Shown in pieces: positions 8,122 to 14,502 of a stretch of DNA of 20,777 bases. The notes below the pieces were generated by a model, which was given only the letters and a program-made list of their open reading frames with translations, was not told the origin of the DNA and ran no database searches. Made by a program: the position numbers and the translations under genes. Location: positions 1 to 20,777 of IMG/VR virus record IMGVR_UViG_3300035702_000210. One strand, written 5' to 3'. Positions within the stretch are counted from its first letter, which is position 1, and each line of letters begins with the position of its first letter. The stretch comes from a virus.

Positions 8122-8191
8122 TTAAATAATTATAAAAATTGATATTTTATTATAATTAATTTTAGGTCAATTTCATACAAAAAAACGGATA

Positions 8192-9040
8192 ATGAGTAAA
8201 ATTAATCACTCCAAATATAAAAATACCTATTTGTTATACGAATTTCTTATTCGTCAAGCAACAGAAGAAGCTATTTCGAATATTAATTTGAAAGAGTCTA
8301 AGGCGTATTATTTAATTAAAAAATACTTTAAAAAGGGCGATTTATGTAAAGAATTGAATCTTTATGAAGCGTTGATGAATACTAATGTAAAGGATCCACG
8401 AACGGCTGATTATTTAGTTGAAGAAACTATTAAGCAATTTGGAAAACTTTCTAAACAGTCATTAAAATCGTCTAAGTATAATCTAATTAATGAAGCTAAA
8501 AAACATTATAATATAGATAAATTATTTTCTACTCCGGTTTCTGAATATAAAGAAGCCGCATCCGTGTATTTGTTTTTGGAACATGTTAGAAAAGATAATA
8601 TAGTAGATAAAGTTAAATATAAAACCAGATTGGTTGAACATTTAACAAAAGACAAACGACCTAAAGAATTATCCGTGTCTCCTATATTTGAAAATTCATC
8701 CAAAGATGAAGTTAAATTGGCTTATCAACTCTTGGTTAAACGTTTCAATAAAATAATGGAAGGAAAGCTGAATGAAAATCAGCAATTATTTATTCGTGAT
8801 TATGTATATAAAACAACACATGAATCCGAATGGATTTCGGAACATATTAATCGTATAGATGAAGGGTTGACCAAAAAAATGAAGTCAATGAATGTTACGA
8901 ATGATCAGGATAATCAAGTATTAAAACTTAAAATTGAAGAAGCCAAGAAAAAAATTAATGAATTATCATCTAAAAAAATATTTGGTGATGATGATTATTA
9001 TAAAATAATGAAATCCTACGAACTTATAGATATAATTTAA
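8192..9040 (+). CDS. Hypothetical protein in the prohead-core position (282 aa)
   Basis: The protein is helical and Lys-rich, beginning MSKINHSKYKNTYLLYEFLIRQ. It has further helical stretches at residues about 35-75 and 120-150 (EAASVYLFLEHVRKDN), and a C-terminal charged helix ending in DDYYKIMKSYELIDII. It has no enzyme motif or membrane segment. In T4 the space between genes 20 and 21 holds prohead core genes 67 and 68; this gene occupies that space and could be a core or assembly protein. That is inference from order only, since it is twice the size of T4 gp68. It is followed 1 bp later by the next small gene, and its only Trp is UGG. Confidence 0.65.
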   Translation: MSKINHSKYKNTYLLYEFLIRQATEEAISNINLKESKAYYLIKKYFKKGDLCKELNLYEALMNTNVKDPRTADYLVEETIKQFGKLSKQSLKSSKYNLINEAKKHYNIDKLFSTPVSEYKEAASVYLFLEHVRKDNIVDKVKYKTRLVEHLTKDKRPKELSVSPIFENSSKDEVKLAYQLLVKRFNKIMEGKLNENQQLFIRDYVYKTTHESEWISEHINRIDEGLTKKMKSMNVTNDQDNQVLKLKIEEAKKKINELSSKKIFGDDDYYKIMKSYELIDII

Positions 9041-9041
9041 T

Positions 9042-9251
9042 ATGGCGTGTAATAAAGATAAAAAGAAAAAATCTGATGAAGCATCGATGACACATGGTGG
9101 CATGGGTTATGATTCCAAAAATTTCTTGGGTAAGTCTGATACATCAAAAATGAAAGATATTGGATATGAAGAAGAAAGTGAAGAAGAGATAAAACAAATG
9201 ATGGAAAATGCATTACAATTTTCAAAAACAATAAGAAAGAATTTAAAATAA
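9042..9251 (+). CDS. Small charged protein in the prohead-core position (69 aa)
   Basis: The gene starts at ATG 9042 directly after the upstream stop and ends 7 bp before the protease gene, so it is clearly part of the operon. The product has a basic N-terminus (CNKDKKKKSDE), a Gly-rich middle (MTHGGMGYDSKNF) and an acidic-to-basic helix (EEESEEEIKQMMENALQFSKTIRKNLK). Size and position resemble T4 gp67 (prohead core, 80 aa, acidic), but I cannot show homology. No UGA is present. Confidence 0.6.
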   Translation: MACNKDKKKKSDEASMTHGGMGYDSKNFLGKSDTSKMKDIGYEEESEEEIKQMMENALQFSKTIRKNLK

Positions 9252-9258
9252 TAAAGAT

Positions 9259-9858
9259 ATGTCTAAACATTTAATAGGTGAAGCGTATAAAGTCAAGTAT
9301 GATCCCAATAAGATCTTACCATTGATCGAAGCCGATGAGCCAATTTTTCTTAATGCATTACTTCAGGCGAAAAGTAAAAAGAATGCTAATCAGAGAGTAT
9401 ATCCCGAATCAGTACTTGTTAGAGAAGATAAAAAATATCAAGAATTGATTGTACAGGGTAATGCTCTTGGAGAATTGGATCACCCACAACGTAATATTGT
9501 AGAGTACAAAACTGCATCACACCGGATTACAAAAACGTGGTGAGAAGGGGATGATTTGCGTGGTACGGTTGAAATATTATCGGGTAAACATTTTCCATGT
9601 GCTAACATTTTACGAGGGGCGTTAAAGCATAATATACCTATTGGATTTTCTTCTCGTGGTTTAGGTAGTGAACATCGCATTGATGATTCTACATATCAGA
9701 TCGGGGAAGATTTTGAATTGATATGTTATGATGCCGTTGTTCAGCCATCGACGTTTGGTGCTTTTGGAAGATTAAATGAACATTCATCCAAAAAAGTATT
9801 ACAAAGAAATAGAAAAATTAATAGAATAAGTTCAATAGTCGAAGAAATTCTAATATAA
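9259..9858 (+). CDS. 21: Prohead maturation protease (T4 gp21-like), continuous through one UGA
   Basis: The standard code would split this gene at TGA 9541-9543. Read as Trp95, the gene gives 199 aa (T4 gp21 is 212 aa). The UGA sits in TKTW-W-EGDDLRGTV, where gp21-type proteases have a Trp-Trp pair (WWxGxxVxG), so the recoded residue is identified by family conservation. Likely catalytic residues of the S80/gp21 protease family are His75 in GELDHPQR and Ser131/132 in GFSSRGLGS. The enzyme is activated inside the prohead and cleaves scaffold, core and capsid proteins at (L/I)xE-type sites. It lies between core genes and scaffold, as in T4. If UGA were not suppressed, a 94-residue fragment lacking the Ser would be made, so the protease depends on the recoding. 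Confidence 0.92.
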
Positions 9859-9863
9859 TACAA

Positions 9864-11048
9864 ATGCCAGAAATAAGAGATCCCAATCAGGAAAATAATT
9901 ATAATAAGTCCAATGTTTTCAATAAACATTTTATTGATTATTTAAAACAAACCGGATGAAATAATGAAGAAGTGCGTAGTGAAATGGTAGCGTTAGTGAA
10001 TAGTATTGTACTTTCTACTAAAGGTAATGTTTCACTACAAAAAAGAATGTTACAATTCTTTAAAACGGCATTGAATATATTAAATATTGAGCTTAAAAAA
10101 TTGAGCCTGAATGATCGTGATGAATTGGTATCAGTAACACCGGAAGATATAACGGGTGATAGTAATATTAACGAAACTGTAAATAACGAAGTAGAAGAAG
10201 CTTGTTGTATGAATAAAAAGAATTTAACGCCCGATGGTGGCGATTTTGGTCGTGATGTTAAAACGTTACTATTTGGATTTAAAAAGGAATTGGAAACAAT
10301 GAATCTTCCAAAATCAAAACAGGTATCTATTATTAGAAAAACGTTTGATTTGGATAATATGCCCAAAGATGATAAGAAGTTGTTATTAGATAAATTACAA
10401 CAAAAAGTTGAAGCGGCTACTGATTATATTAAATCGACAACAAAGCTTCAATTAAATGAAGAAGAAGAGAACGAAGGTGGTAAAGAAAAAAAGAAAGATG
10501 TAGCACCAGAGCCAGAACCCGAAGAGTCAAAACCTTCAAAAAAGGAAAAACCTAAAGAGGATCCAAAGCCGGAAAAATCTGATAAAAAAGAAGAACCGGA
10601 ATCTGAAGAAACTGAATATTCAGAACAGGAGAAAGATGTAAAGGTTACAAATTATAAAACATTCTTTCAAAACTATTTGGTTGATGATATTGGATACACA
10701 CCGGACGGGGCAGAAAAATTTGCTGATTTCGTACTGAATCACGTACGTAAGTTTGCCGATAAAAAAGAAATGCAAAGTAAAATGGTTCGGGATTTGGATG
10801 AACTATTTAATAAAATGAAAAATTCATTTCCAGATACAACTACAGAAAACAAAGCTACCAAAAATTATGATTTGGCTATGGATAATTTATCTAAGATTTC
10901 TGTGCTATTTAATAATTGGGGTAAAAATGAATCAGAAAAATTAAAATCTTCTTTATTAGCATTGGGTAGTGTATCCGAAAAAGTACAAATTCAAAAATCA
11001 GTTCTAAATTCTATTTCCAAATTATCTAAAAAATATAAAAAACAATAA
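9864..11048 (+). CDS. Hypothetical charged protein, possible prohead core/scaffold component (394 aa), one UGA
   Basis: The start is ATG 9864 (MPEIRDPNQENN), 5 bp after the protease stop. The frame passes a TGA at 9957-9959 (residue 32, QTGWNNEE). Without recoding only a GTG or internal start would be available. The protein has a helical N-terminal half with ACCMNKKNL. A Lys/Glu/Pro low-complexity linker follows at about residues 199-258 (for example PEPEPEESKPSKKEKPKED). The C-terminal half is helical (NYKTFFQNYLVDDIGYTPDGAEKFADFV). Such charged linkers are common in proteins packed inside proheads. The gene sits between the protease and the scaffold, but the family is not recognised. It has one UGA and one UGG Trp. 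Confidence 0.7.
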
Positions 11049-11096
11049 TGATTAAATTGTTATTGTGATTATAATGGTTGTAGAATAAAAAAGAAG

Positions 11097-11127
11097 TTGA
11101 CAACATAGTTTCAAATTTAAATAAGAT
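11097..11127 (+). promoter_or_regulatory. Possible promoter upstream of the small fibre-like gene
   Basis: TTGACA at 11097-11102 is a perfect sigma70 -35 hexamer. TAAGAT at 11122-11127 could serve as the -10 element, but the 19-bp spacing is longer than ideal. It lies in the 87-bp gap after the core-protein gene. In AT-rich DNA such a match is weak evidence. Confidence 0.3.
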
Positions 11128-11135
11128 AAATTAAT

Positions 11136-11333
11136 ATGAGTAATAATTTCAAAGTTAAAGGTGATGTAATAGCCGAGTCCAATTTATGGGTTACGGGTAA
11201 TATATACTATGGTGGTGATGTAATAAATAGTAATGATGTAGATAGAGATATTTTATTATCATTTGATAAATCACAATATAAAGGAATTAAAAAAATAATT
11301 CTTAACTGGTTTGGTTTTAAACATGTCGGTTAA
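11136..11333 (+). CDS. Small fibre-like protein (65 aa)
   Basis: The start is ATG 11136 (MSNNFKVKGDVIAESNLW). The N-terminal 35 residues have beta-strand repeats, KVKGDVIAESNLWVTGNIYYGGDVI, similar in style to the fibre fragment at the window start (NLYVTGSL). The C-terminal part is basic and hydrophobic (KGIKKIILNWFGFKHVG). It may be a short head or tail decoration protein or a remnant of a longer fibre gene. Its last 11 bp overlap the start of the bS21 gene, so translation of the two may be coupled. Both Trp codons are UGG. No specific family is recognised. Confidence 0.55.
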   Translation: MSNNFKVKGDVIAESNLWVTGNIYYGGDVINSNDVDRDILLSFDKSQYKGIKKIILNWFGFKHVG

Positions 11334-11511
11334 AGTAGAAGTTAGAAATAATAATATCACCGGAGCATTAAAGGTTTTAAGCAAAAAACTATACGATTCT
11401 GGTATTTTACAAGAGTATAATGAAAAAAGATTTTATAAAAAACCGTCCGAAAAACGCAATGAAATAAAACAATACCATAAAATGATAAATAAAATAAATA
11501 AAAATAAATAA
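11323..11511 (+). CDS. rpsU: Phage-encoded ribosomal protein bS21
   Basis: The 62-aa product from ATG 11323 (MSVKVEVRNNNITGALKVL) follows the bS21 pattern. It has an N-terminal beta strand with VxVRxN, a helix with AL...KKLYDSGIL, then NEKRFYKKPSEKR, matching the family's xxFYEKPxxxR core, and a basic C-terminal helix. E. coli bS21 is 71 aa. The ATG is preferred over the TTG at 11311 because it gives the family-typical N-terminus. bS21 sits on the 30S platform near the 16S 3' end, where it affects initiation and Shine-Dalgarno pairing. bS21 is among the ribosomal proteins known from phage genomes. Here it overlaps the preceding gene by 11 bp and lies just upstream of the capsid operon leader. 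A role in favouring phage mRNA is inference. Confidence 0.85.
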   Translation: MSVKVEVRNNNITGALKVLSKKLYDSGILQEYNEKRFYKKPSEKRNEIKQYHKMINKINKNK

Positions 11512-11528
11512 TTTTATTTATTTTTTTT
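11500..11528 (+). terminator. Possible A/T-only terminator after bS21
   Basis: AAAAATAAAT (11500-11509) and ATTTATTTTT (11516-11525) form a 10-bp A-T stem with a 6-nt loop, followed by more T. It overlaps the bS21 stop codon. A stem without G-C pairs is a weak terminator, but it immediately precedes the promoter-like element at 11535. Confidence 0.35.
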
Positions 11529-11534
11529 ATTATT

Positions 11535-11560
11535 TACCATACTTAATATTAAACACAAAG
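11535..11560 (+). promoter_or_regulatory. Promoter-like element, copy 1 (upstream of scaffold and capsid genes)
   Basis: This 26-bp sequence, with core ACCATACTTAATATTA and ending in ACAAAG, matches a second copy at 17425-17450 in 22 of 26 positions with no gaps. Both copies follow a transcription end (a weak A/T hairpin here, a strong terminator there). Both precede a gene with a Shine-Dalgarno sequence. A phage-specific promoter is the simplest reading; the sigma factor is unknown. Confidence 0.5.
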
Positions 11561-11734
11561 ATTATATTAACGCTTACAATTCCTTTCCAACACAATAGCG
11601 TTACAATCACACACCAATCTTTCCTATCTATTGGGTGTACTACATAGTTTTATCACTTAAACAATTTAAGTATAAACTGATTATTTCAGTTTTTGATCCT
11701 AAACAATAATATTAAACATTAAGGATGTATCAAT
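11561..11734 (+). ncRNA. Structured 5' leader of the scaffold-capsid operon
   Basis: This 174-nt gene-free stretch between the promoter-like element and the scaffold ATG contains four consecutive hairpins. They are TAACGCT (11568-11574)/AGCGTTA (11597-11603); ACACCAAT (11611-11618)/ATTGGGTGT (11630-11638, one bulged G); CTTAAA (11656-11661)/TTTAAG (11665-11670); and AAACTGA (11674-11680)/TCAGTTT (11686-11692). The last is followed by TT and so is terminator-like. It ends with a Shine-Dalgarno sequence. The leader is longer and more structured than any other gap in the window. It matches no riboswitch class I know. It could be a regulatory leader or attenuator, or an mRNA-stabilising element for the most abundant late transcript. 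Confidence 0.5.
11721..11725 (+). promoter_or_regulatory. Shine-Dalgarno site of the scaffold gene
   Basis: AAGGA lies 9 nt before ATG 11735. It stands out because most genes here, including capsid, sheath, tube and portal, have no such site. Confidence 0.6.
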
Positions 11735-12757
11735 ATGTCTAAAACAGAAAAAAATAACATTGCTCGTAAAGCTTTAATCGAAGCTAAACGACTTAAAAAA
11801 GGCTCTGAAGAGCTTATAACTCAACAAATTGTTGAATCTCTTTCTCCACAGATTAAGAATCAAATTTCTAAAATGGTTTCCGAAATGGACGATTTTGACG
11901 AAGATGACGATTATGTAGAAGAGGGTAAAGATGAAGTTGAAGATGAAACAGATTTTGAATCCGATTTCTCCGACGAGGAAGAAGGTGAAGAATATGTTGA
12001 GGAAGGTGACGATGAAGAATATGAAGAAGATTATTCTGAAGAAGAATCCGGATCCAAAGAAGAAGTAGATGATGAAGATGAAGAATTTGTCGAAGAAACA
12101 ATCGATGACGCTGAAGTTGAAGACTTCATTAATCAGTTAGAATCTTACTTGAAAGAGGAAGAACAAGCTGGTGACGAAGAAGATATTGAAGCTGACGATT
12201 TAGATGTTGAAGACATTGATGAAGACGAAGATCGTGATGGTGAAGTACCAACAGACGAAGACGACGACGATGAAGATTATATCGAAGAATCAGAAGATTG
12301 GTTGGGATTGGATGATATTGATGAAGGTTCTGATGGTAAAGATTCAAAATATAAAATGAAGTATGAATCTTTGAAAAAAGATTTTAACGACATGTATAAA
12401 ATTTTGAAAGAAACATCATTGGATGTTGAACGAAGTCGAATCTATCAGGAAATCGCTACTGCTAAAAAAATTACTGAATCTAAAAAATTAAGCTTAATGA
12501 AAGCATTGGATAATGCCTCTTCATCAAAAGAGCTTAAAAGAGTTCAGGAATCTTTTAACTTAGCTTGGGATAATAAGTCAACCAAAAAACGTAAGCCTGT
12601 TTCGGAATCGAAAACACGTGGTCGTAGAGGTTCTTTCTCCAAAGGTGTTAAAACATCTATGAAGAATAAGGGCAAGAAGAAAAAAATCGATGAATCTAAA
12701 CATATCATAGCTCCCGATGCTGTTGCAAAACTGGCTGAATGGGCAGATATCAAATAA
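11735..12757 (+). CDS. 22: Prohead scaffolding/core protein (T4 gp22-like)
   Basis: The 340-aa protein lies directly upstream of the major capsid gene, as gene 22 does in T4 (269 aa). It starts with a basic helical segment (MSKTEKNNIARKALIEAKRLKK). A very acidic Asp/Glu-rich stretch follows at residues about 48-200. Next comes a predicted coiled helix (YKMKYESLKKDFNDMYKILK, RSRIYQEIATAKKITESKK), then a basic tail around residues 275-325 (KKRKPVSESKTRGRRG). It would form the inner core around which capsid protein assembles and would be degraded by the gp21-like protease. The assignment rests on position, composition and coil content; sequence similarity in this family is usually low. A Shine-Dalgarno sequence and a structured leader precede it. 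All Trp codons are UGG. Confidence 0.78.
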   Translation: MSKTEKNNIARKALIEAKRLKKGSEELITQQIVESLSPQIKNQISKMVSEMDDFDEDDDYVEEGKDEVEDETDFESDFSDEEEGEEYVEEGDDEEYEEDYSEEESGSKEEVDDEDEEFVEETIDDAEVEDFINQLESYLKEEEQAGDEEDIEADDLDVEDIDEDEDRDGEVPTDEDDDDEDYIEESEDWLGLDDIDEGSDGKDSKYKMKYESLKKDFNDMYKILKETSLDVERSRIYQEIATAKKITESKKLSLMKALDNASSSKELKRVQESFNLAWDNKSTKKRKPVSESKTRGRRGSFSKGVKTSMKNKGKKKKIDESKHIIAPDAVAKLAEWADIK

Positions 12758-12783
12758 ATTAACAATAACAAAACAATAAAACA

Positions 12784-14346
12784 ATGAGTAATATTCGCAA
12801 TTTTATTAATGAAGCGGTAGACAAACATGCTGTTGACCAAGCCAATTATCAACCACTGGTTGAAACGTGGAAACCAACTCGTTTGTTAAATGGTCTGGAC
12901 AAGAAAGAAGCTACAGATCTTGCTATCCTGCTTCAAAATCAGGCTAACCGCTTGAAAACAGAAGCTTCTCGTACTTCTACTGCGGCTGGTGGTGAAGAAT
13001 GGCACGATGTTGCCCTTCCCATCGTCCGTAAAGTATTCGTAGAAGGAAACGCCAAGAAATTGATATACACACAAAGTATTGACAAACCATCTGGTGTGGT
13101 TTTCTATATGGACTTTGAAGCCAACGATAATAAGCCAAGTGCAGACAATTTCTACGATAGTGGAGAATCTGTATATGGTACATTGGATCAACCTTCTGAT
13201 GTTACCGGTGGTTTTTACGGTGCAGATCGTTATTCTTACTCAATGAACTACTATTCTGCTTCTGCAAACGTAGCTGAATCCGGTTCTGCGACATGGGGTG
13301 ATGTTGACTTCCGTGATGGTCTTTCAGCTTCAGTTGCGGCTGGTGAATTTAAATATTTCACTATCCCAACATCTTCAGCACCTACTGCTGATGTATTAGC
13401 ATTAGAAACACACGTTGCATCTGTATCAGGTGTCGATAAAGTTTACCGCTCATTCACTTCTATTGAAGATGGATATTTCAAATTCGTTCACTCCGGATCT
13501 GTTGTAGCTGATTCAGCTTCAGTAACATTACGTTATACTGAACAGCCCCGTGAGTATGATCGTGGTGACTTTGAATCTGGACAAGATGGTGTAGGACTAC
13601 CTACTGAACTTAACTTAAACGTTTCGCAAAAGCACATCGTTGCGAAAACTCGTTGGTTAAAATCTAAAATGACACCTGAATTAATTCAGGATCTTAAAGC
13701 ATACCAAACTCTGGATGCCCAAAAAGAAGTAACGAACATGATGTCTCAATTCTTAATGCAAGAAGAAGACATGGAAATTCTGAGCATGTTGTCAAATGCG
13801 GCTCCGGTTAAGCGTTATTGGTCAGCACAGATTGGTCGTTTCTTGAATTCTAATGATGGTTCGTTTGATGCAGATCAGCCAACTTTCACGCAATCACCTA
13901 ATGAATGGTACAAAACTCTTGGAATTCGAATGAATGAATTGAGTTACGAGATTCAGAAAAGAACACTTCGTGGACGTGCGAACTGGGCTGTTGTTTCTCC
14001 TAAAATGGCATCATTGATTCAGTCCATGGAGCAATTCCGTTCAAAAGAGGACAAAGAAGGTGAATATACAGTAGGATTGGAGAACGTAGGTTCTTTGGGA
14101 AATTCTATCAAAGTTTATTCTAACCCTTATTGGAAAGAGAACGAAATCCTTATGGGATTCAAAGGAACTGACTTCCTTCAAACAGGTGCTTCATACTTGC
14201 AGTACATCCCATACATGATGACTCCACCTATCACGTCATATGTGGACGCTTCTGTACACCAATTCATCCAAACACGTAATGCGAAAATCGTTACACGTGG
14301 TGAATTCTACGGAAAAATCTTAGTTCAAGATCTGAACAGTTACTAA
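12784..14346 (+). CDS. 23: Major capsid protein (T4 gp23-like)
   Basis: The 520-aa protein matches T4 gp23 (521 aa) in size and in place after the scaffold gene. The N-terminal about 60 residues (MSNIRNFINEAVDKH...) look like a removable prosequence. By position the gp21-type cut could fall near E60-A61, with I8-N-E10 and L25-V-E27 as other (L/I)xE sites. The HK97-fold region includes PIVRKVFVE, a Ser/Ala/Tyr-rich insertion at about 110-270, TRWLKSKMTPELIQDLKAY, RTLRGRANWAVVSPKMASL and VYSNPYWKENEILMGFKGT. It forms the hexamers of the head shell. There is no Shine-Dalgarno sequence. All eight Trp codons are UGG. Codon use is less A/T-biased at third positions than in neighbouring genes, as expected for high expression. 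A strong terminator follows. Confidence 0.95.
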   Translation: MSNIRNFINEAVDKHAVDQANYQPLVETWKPTRLLNGLDKKEATDLAILLQNQANRLKTEASRTSTAAGGEEWHDVALPIVRKVFVEGNAKKLIYTQSIDKPSGVVFYMDFEANDNKPSADNFYDSGESVYGTLDQPSDVTGGFYGADRYSYSMNYYSASANVAESGSATWGDVDFRDGLSASVAAGEFKYFTIPTSSAPTADVLALETHVASVSGVDKVYRSFTSIEDGYFKFVHSGSVVADSASVTLRYTEQPREYDRGDFESGQDGVGLPTELNLNVSQKHIVAKTRWLKSKMTPELIQDLKAYQTLDAQKEVTNMMSQFLMQEEDMEILSMLSNAAPVKRYWSAQIGRFLNSNDGSFDADQPTFTQSPNEWYKTLGIRMNELSYEIQKRTLRGRANWAVVSPKMASLIQSMEQFRSKEDKEGEYTVGLENVGSLGNSIKVYSNPYWKENEILMGFKGTDFLQTGASYLQYIPYMMTPPITSYVDASVHQFIQTRNAKIVTRGEFYGKILVQDLNSY

Positions 14347-14367
14347 TAGATCAACCGAAAGGTAATT

Positions 14368-14403
14368 AAAAAGGCGCATAATTGATTTTATGCGCCTTTT
14401 TTT
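14368..14403 (+). terminator. Rho-independent terminator after the capsid gene
   Basis: GGCGCATAA (14373-14381) and TTATGCGCC (14388-14396) form a 9-bp stem with a 6-nt loop. It is flanked by five A on the left and a seven-T tract on the right, which extends the stem and gives a strong, potentially bidirectional terminator 26 bp after the capsid stop. Confidence 0.93.
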
Positions 14404-14466
14404 ATTTATTTTGTATTTATTTAATTTTTTTCGTATATTTTTTGGAATTTTCTTATAGTTAAAAGT

Positions 14467-14479
14467 GGAATTAATTTAA
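14467..14479 (+). repeat. 13-bp motif GGAATTAATTTAA, copy upstream of the tail sheath gene
   Basis: The same 13 bases occur upstream of the tail tube gene (16830-16842), and in inverted orientation downstream of it (17360-17372). Here the motif ends 23 bp before the sheath ATG. It may be regulatory, or chance in AT-rich DNA. Confidence 0.5.
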
Positions 14480-14502
14480 TTGCAACTCGAAATATATTAT
14501 AA

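Noticed and set aside
2020-8159. TATAATTAA occurring in several gaps (for example 2020-2028, 8151-8159, 16814-16822) as a -10 element
   Set aside because: A nine-base A/T motif is expected a few times by chance in DNA this AT-rich; one copy overlaps the portal stop codon, and no partner -35 is consistent.
9541-9543. UGA as glycine (code 25)
   Set aside because: The gp21-like site fits a conserved Trp pair, and other sites (SSWRKL, KWIWYG, RSIWRN) also fit Trp. The anticodon loop resembles tRNA-Trp.
9259-9858. The protease gene as a pseudogene broken by a nonsense mutation
   Set aside because: The same pattern occurs in six other genes with no frameshifts, both halves keep catalytic motifs, and TGA is never used as a terminator here.
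9938-10366. Minus-strand open frame opposite the 394-aa core gene
   Set aside because: It is a shadow of the + strand gene, with low-complexity hydrophobic translation and no promoter or start signal.
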